The notes below the pieces were generated by a model that was given only the letters and a program-made list of their open reading frames with translations, had not been told where the DNA came from and did not search any database. From Pelargonium cotyledonis (Eukaryota > Streptophyta > Magnoliopsida > Geraniales > Geraniaceae), in the NCBI GenBank assembly GCA_036897625.1, contig JAYMTA010001177.1, positions 1 through 21,358 of the forward strand: a stretch of 21,358 nt of DNA, given 5' to 3'. Shown piece after piece: positions 18,378-21,358 of the stretch. Positions within the stretch are counted from its first letter, which is position 1. Each line of letters opens with the position of its first letter. The position numbers and the translations under genes are program-made.

Positions 18378-18728
18378 TTACATAGCGTTCCTCCATGGCA
18401 CGAAACACGCATCACGGTACAAGCCAAAGCGGAACCTGCAAATCCTGATCCGGAGCCTCCTCCGAGACAATAGTTGTTGGCGCATGTTCAAGACTATCTG
18501 CATAGCTGCCTCATTTATGCCCTTGAAGCACTTTTTCAACTTGTCCTTGAAAGTAGCATTTTGTTCCGAGAAATGGTAGCTAGCCAAAAACTCCCTCCTG
18601 GCGTGCCAGTATTCGCGGCTGTGGCGAAACCCCCCGCTCCCATAATTGTGATGCCAATCGTCGCTCAGCTCGAGCACTTGGAGAGACGAATCTTGAGCCA
18701 TCACCGGACGAATTCGGGTGTTAGGCAT
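18378..18728 (-). CDS. Small plant protein of unknown function (116 residues)
   Basis: A single uninterrupted minus-strand frame from ATG at 18728 to TAA at 18378. Residues 10-45 are polar and aromatic (SSLQVLELSDDWHHNYGSGG, then FRHSREYWHARREFLASYHF). Residues 50-85 are Lys-rich and probably helical (FKDKLKKCFKGINEAAM). The C-terminal part is strongly basic (LLSRRRLRIRICRFRFGLYR) and ends CFVPWRNAM. No signal peptide or membrane span is seen. The layout (YWHARREFLASYHFSE, then a basic tail) recalls short uncharacterised plant proteins with conserved C-terminal basic segments, but I cannot name a family. Composition and an adjacent promoter make it the most credible gene here. An alternative start at residue 10 (second Met) is possible. 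It converges with the + strand exon pieces. Confidence 0.68.
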   Translation of the reverse strand: MPNTRIRPVMAQDSSLQVLELSDDWHHNYGSGGFRHSREYWHARREFLASYHFSEQNATFKDKLKKCFKGINEAAMQIVLNMRQQLLSRRRLRIRICRFRFGLYRDACFVPWRNAM

Positions 18729-18787
18729 ATGTATGACAATTCATGGAGTAAGGTTGTTTTTGTGGAAGTGAATGTGTGTGTATTAGT

Positions 18788-18796
18788 GTATATTTG
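18788..18796 (-). promoter_or_regulatory. TATA box for the minus-strand 116-residue gene
   Basis: On the minus strand CAAATATAC stands about 60 bases before the ATG at 18728. It is followed by an A/C-rich leader (CACTTCCACAAAAACAACC) typical of plant 5' untranslated regions. Upstream DNA (18800-18900) is CT/AC-rich on the minus strand. A transcription start near 18760 would give a leader of about 30 bases. Confidence 0.5.
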
Positions 18797-18849
18797 TAGG
18801 GATGATGTGATAAGATATGATGTGTGTAATAAAAAAGTGTGTTAGGTGA

Positions 18850-19270
18850 AGATTAAGAAGAAGGGGTTAGTGGTTAAACAAGAGTGGAAGTGTGTTAGGG
18901 GTTGTTTGGTGGCTTTGGTTGCAACCAAGACAAGAAACTACTAATTTTAAGTACTCTTCTCAGCACTCTTGACTATGTTGGCTATGAGGTTGAATCTATT
19001 TTGGAAACACCAATTAATAACAAAGAAAATAGTATGCTAAACTTAAGTCATCTTGGACCTCACCACAAGTCAAAGGGGATGTGGTTTTGGTTAGGAATAT
19101 GGCTACTCAAATGAATTCTAATGTCTCAAGAATTGGGGACTCCTAAAGTCGGGAGCCTTAGTTCAACTTATGAGGTTAAGGATCCGGAGTTTCGATGTGA
19201 GCGATCAGGAGGGTTTAGTAATTGTCATTGATTTCTCTGTTACATGTTAAAAAATCTATTCGATTCTCAT
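18850..19270. other. Intergenic DNA with no supported gene
   Basis: AT-rich to mixed DNA upstream of the minus-strand gene. A 70-codon + frame at 18902-19114 has no recognisable features. No terminal repeats or RNA genes were seen. Confidence 0.4.
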
Positions 19271-19272
19271 GA

Positions 19273-19422
19273 CTAATGAATACAAAAACGATGTCGCATT
19301 TATTGCATATTTAATTAGTTGATGAAGAAGATGATACAAAAACACAATACAACATCTTAATGCGGCACTCCTTCAGCTAAGTGAGTACACAACAAATATT
19401 GCATTGTTTTTGTATCCGTTAG
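19273..19422. repeat. Inverted repeat with 21-bp arms
   Basis: The left arm at 19273-19293 (CTAATGAATACAAAAACGAT...) pairs with 19402-19422 in reverse complement at 18 of 21 positions. A third, direct copy of ATACAAAAAC lies between them at 19334. The 150-bp size would suit a small inverted-repeat element, but no target duplication is clear. Confidence 0.5.
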
Positions 19423-19479
19423 CAACGTCAAAATTATCATATCAGATATTTATTTTCTAGAAAAATAAAAGCAAAAAAG

Positions 19480-19712
19480 AGACCGATTTGAATCAAAATA
19501 AATAGTTAATGTACCAAATCAGATTAATATCAATAGTTTGAGTATCAAATAAAAACAAAAATCAAATTAGAAACCAATTTAGAATAATATGTATATTTAA
19601 GGTACCAAATTGGAACAATATTTATAGCTTGAGTACCAAATAAAAACAAAAAATAAATTAGATATCAACTTGAAACATTACGTATAATTAAGGTACCAAA
19701 ATGGAACATTCT
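19480..19712. repeat. 91-bp AT-rich tandem repeat, about 2.5 copies
   Basis: The unit starting AGTTTGAGTATCAAATAAAA at 19535 recurs at 19626 with a 91-bp period. A partial third copy precedes it (from about 19480). Each unit contains GGTACCAAA or a close variant. It is likely a dispersed AT-rich plant repeat; no coding. Confidence 0.8.
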
Positions 19713-20133
19713 CCTTCGCAATTTTGCTACAATTTAATTGTTGGTAAGATAATCTAATTGTTGAACTATTATTCAAATTCACAAGTTTAAATTATTACAT
19801 AGGGTAGTCTCAACTCAAATCTTTCACAAGAGCAAATCATACAAATTACAAACATTAGAAAAAAAATCAATTGACAAAATTAAAGTCAATATTCTAATCT
19901 CTCAACTTTCATTTATGACATTCTCCATTTCTTAAACTAAAATGTAAATGAAATATGACAAATAGACCTATGACATAACTAACTCATAAGTCACTCGATT
20001 TGCAGACGAACCCGAAAATAGAAAACTGTGATGAGACAGAATGACTAAAACATCATGAATGATCAGTCAAAAGATAATATATTCCTCTCAATCAACTTGA
20101 GTAATCAAATTGAAGACACTTAAATCCTTTACT
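19713..20133. other. AT-rich intergenic DNA, nothing recognised
   Basis: No open frame of interest, no repeats with a clear period, and no RNA gene was seen in this stretch. Confidence 0.4.
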
Positions 20134-20512
20134 CTAGCCTAAATAGCACGAACAACTGACAACGATTACACGTGGAGCGCTCTGCCAACTGCCTTTTGTC
20201 ACCATCGTGTATGCCATCTGATCCGATAACAGACTCTAAGTCTGATCTGATGACTCTGACTAGATCACCGCTTTTCAAGCCACCTTCTCATTCTCTGCAA
20301 TTGTCTTTTACTCCCCCGAACGCCAACAATAAAATATACCGTAAATCTACCCCACAAATTTGCAAACTCTGGCTGCTATCAAAGCAAGACTCGCTATCAG
20401 AACGACAAAAACCGCAATTGGCTATATGCCAATCCAAGAGATTGTCGCTGCACTGATGTAAAGAATAGACGTAATCGAACAAAAACTCTATTCGACTCTC
20501 AAAACGGCAGAG
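20134..20512 (-). other. Possible minus-strand transcript leader with short frames
   Basis: Downstream of a TATA box and telo box, the minus strand carries only short frames: ATG at 20291 (8 codons) and ATG at 20217 to stop at 20134 (27 residues, starting MAYTMVTKGSWQSAPRV). An 80-codon frame starts at 20530, but that ATG falls before the expected transcription start. This may be a 5' leader, a noncoding transcript or a truncated gene; no coding exon is recognised. Confidence 0.25.
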
Positions 20513-20528
20513 AGAAAATGTGTGACAC

Positions 20529-20550
20529 AAACCCTAAGTCTTATATTAAT
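20529..20550 (-). promoter_or_regulatory. Minus-strand promoter: TATA box plus telo box
   Basis: Read on the minus strand, ATTAATATAAG (TATA box, 20541-20550) is followed by TTAGGGTTT (complement of AAACCCTAA, 20529-20537). Telo boxes near the start site are known in plant promoters of growth and translation genes. The placement right after a TATA box is as expected for a core promoter, although no clear gene follows. Confidence 0.45.
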
Positions 20551-20830
20551 TTTGTTACATGTTTACGAGAATAAACGAATATTTTTTATCGCCAATTGCT
20601 CATTTTCATACAATTTTTTTACAGATATATTTTAATTCATAATAGATATAATTCTATTTTAATTTTTTTTACACAGGTAGGTGTAGTAAATATACACCCA
20701 CAATTCGACCAAAAAAAACATATATACACCCACAAATTAGATGGTAATATATCTAAAATAAATGAATGTTTTAGCACTTTTTATATTTAGTAAGAAATTT
20801 TATTATAAATTATAAGCGAAAGTTACACAT

Positions 20831-20908
20831 AACTATCCTGAAGTATGCACCTTTTGCACATACCTATCTTCAAGTATGGTTTGTTACTTTTGGCTACCCT
20901 AAAGTATG
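20831..20908. repeat. Three 17-bp words in a 30-31-bp tandem arrangement
   Basis: AACTATCCTGAAGTATG at 20831, ACCTATCTTCAAGTATG at 20862 and GGCTACCCTAAAGTATG at 20892 are related, with spacings of 31 and 30 bp. The following DNA (TTTCCGCCCGCTATTCCATC, and AAAATACCCTTCTTATTG) reads like a widely dispersed plant repeat, probably the end of a decayed transposable element (recall, unverified). Confidence 0.6.
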
Positions 20909-21054
20909 ACACAAAACTTTCCGCCCGCTATTCCATCCAAAACTCCATTCAATGTGATAAAATGTCCAAAATACCCTTCTTATTGAAAAATAAAGGGCAC
21001 CAAACAGACCCTTAAGATTTAAAAAAAAAAGAAGAAAAGAAACGGATCAACGAA

Positions 21055-21235
21055 ACAGAGGAGCAGAGGAGTGGACGGCTCCGGCAATGAGACCGGCGGG
21101 GCTCGCTTCTTCTCTCCTTCTCGAACAGCGGAGGTGGATCTGGCTCGGGGAGAGGTGGCGTCGACCGGCAGTCTTTCTCTCTTCGACTAACAGCAACATC
21201 GATGAGTTCCAGCTCACGATCCAACTGCGATCCTT
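21055..21235. other. GC-rich block between AT-rich repeats
   Basis: A CG-rich stretch (GACCGGCGGGGCTCGC, TGGCGTCGACCGGC) follows an A-run. Overlapping frames are open on both strands (+ 21087-21305, - 21047-21316), both running into the hAT-like sequence. It could be a gene's first-exon region or part of a transposon; the sequence does not decide. Confidence 0.3.
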
Positions 21236-21240
21236 CTCTC

Positions 21241-21358
21241 TAGGGGTGTGCAAATATGCGGGCCAACCAGCCAACCCGCCCAAAAAAATCGTAACCCGCC
21301 CATAGTTAGCCCACACCGCTCAACCCACATGAATGGGCGGCTAAAATTAGCCCAATCC
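21241..21358 (+). mobile_element. Left end of a hAT-like element, truncated by the window
   Basis: TAGGGGTGTGCAAA at 21241 is the kind of terminal repeat seen at ends of plant hAT elements. It is followed by the usual run of GGGC/GCCC words (GCGGGCCAACC, AACCCGCCC, AATGGGCGG). The other end and the 8-bp target duplication lie outside the window, so the call rests on the terminal word and composition (established knowledge plus inference). Confidence 0.5.

Noticed and set aside
18474-18845. 123-codon + strand frame opposite the minus-strand gene
   Set aside because: It is antisense to the better-supported 116-residue frame and has no leader or promoter features of its own.
20288-20530. 80-codon minus-strand frame starting at the telo box
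   Set aside because: Its only ATG lies between the TATA box and the expected transcription start, so it would not be in the transcript. No domain is visible.
15504-20682. A full-length LTR retrotransposon bounded by GGTAG on both sides (15499-15503 and after ACACA near 20677)
   Set aside because: The two ends do not resemble each other as LTRs must, no pol domain lies between, and an intact unrelated gene sits inside. The 5-bp match is chance.
21047-21316. Overlapping 89-codon minus and 72-codon plus frames in the GC-rich block
   Set aside because: Both run into the hAT-like end without change, and neither has a domain, splice sites or promoter that favours it.

Overview
The window looks like nuclear DNA of a flowering plant, probably a eudicot (inference; the species cannot be read from the sequence). 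The evidence is AT-rich intron-like DNA with short exon-sized open stretches bounded by plant-type AG/GT sites, a CACTA-type miniature transposon, LTR-like and hAT-like ends, a TATA box beside a telo box (AAACCCTAA), and very large minisatellite blocks. No bacterial operons, rRNA or tRNA genes were seen.

Layout. (1) 1-3339: a gene or gene relic on the + strand, seen as short exon-like pieces. Two pieces are tandemly duplicated together with flanking intron DNA, and a small 16-bp minisatellite (about 285-545) lies between the first pair. (2) About 3340-14738: an 11-kb degenerate minisatellite. Its edges use a simple 16-bp unit. Its core uses a 31-bp unit made of two diverged halves (16 + 15 bp), and parts of the core are arranged in higher-order units of about 521 bp. 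A T-rich spacer (6740-6935) and a 296-bp CACTA miniature element (14300-14595, 3-bp target duplication CGA) interrupt it. (3) 14739-16240: GC-richer DNA with a 251-bp tandem duplication, then an LTR-like stretch. (4) 16240-18200: T-rich intron-like DNA, then three more + strand exon-like pieces. (5) 18378-18728: a compact, apparently intact minus-strand gene for a 116-residue plant protein of unknown function, with its own TATA box. (6) 18850-21358: intergenic DNA with a 91-bp tandem repeat, an inverted repeat, a minus-strand promoter with a telo box, a known-looking dispersed plant repeat, a GC-rich block and the start of a hAT-like element at the right edge.

Reading of the whole. The most striking object is the 31-bp dimeric minisatellite. 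Its consensus has no stop codon in any of six frames, so it throws up many long but meaningless reading frames on both strands. Unit-to-unit variation is dominated by CG to TG or CA changes, as expected for heavily methylated, silenced DNA. Exon-like pieces lie on the same strand on both sides, so the array may sit in a giant intron of one gene; this is inference and needs transcript data.
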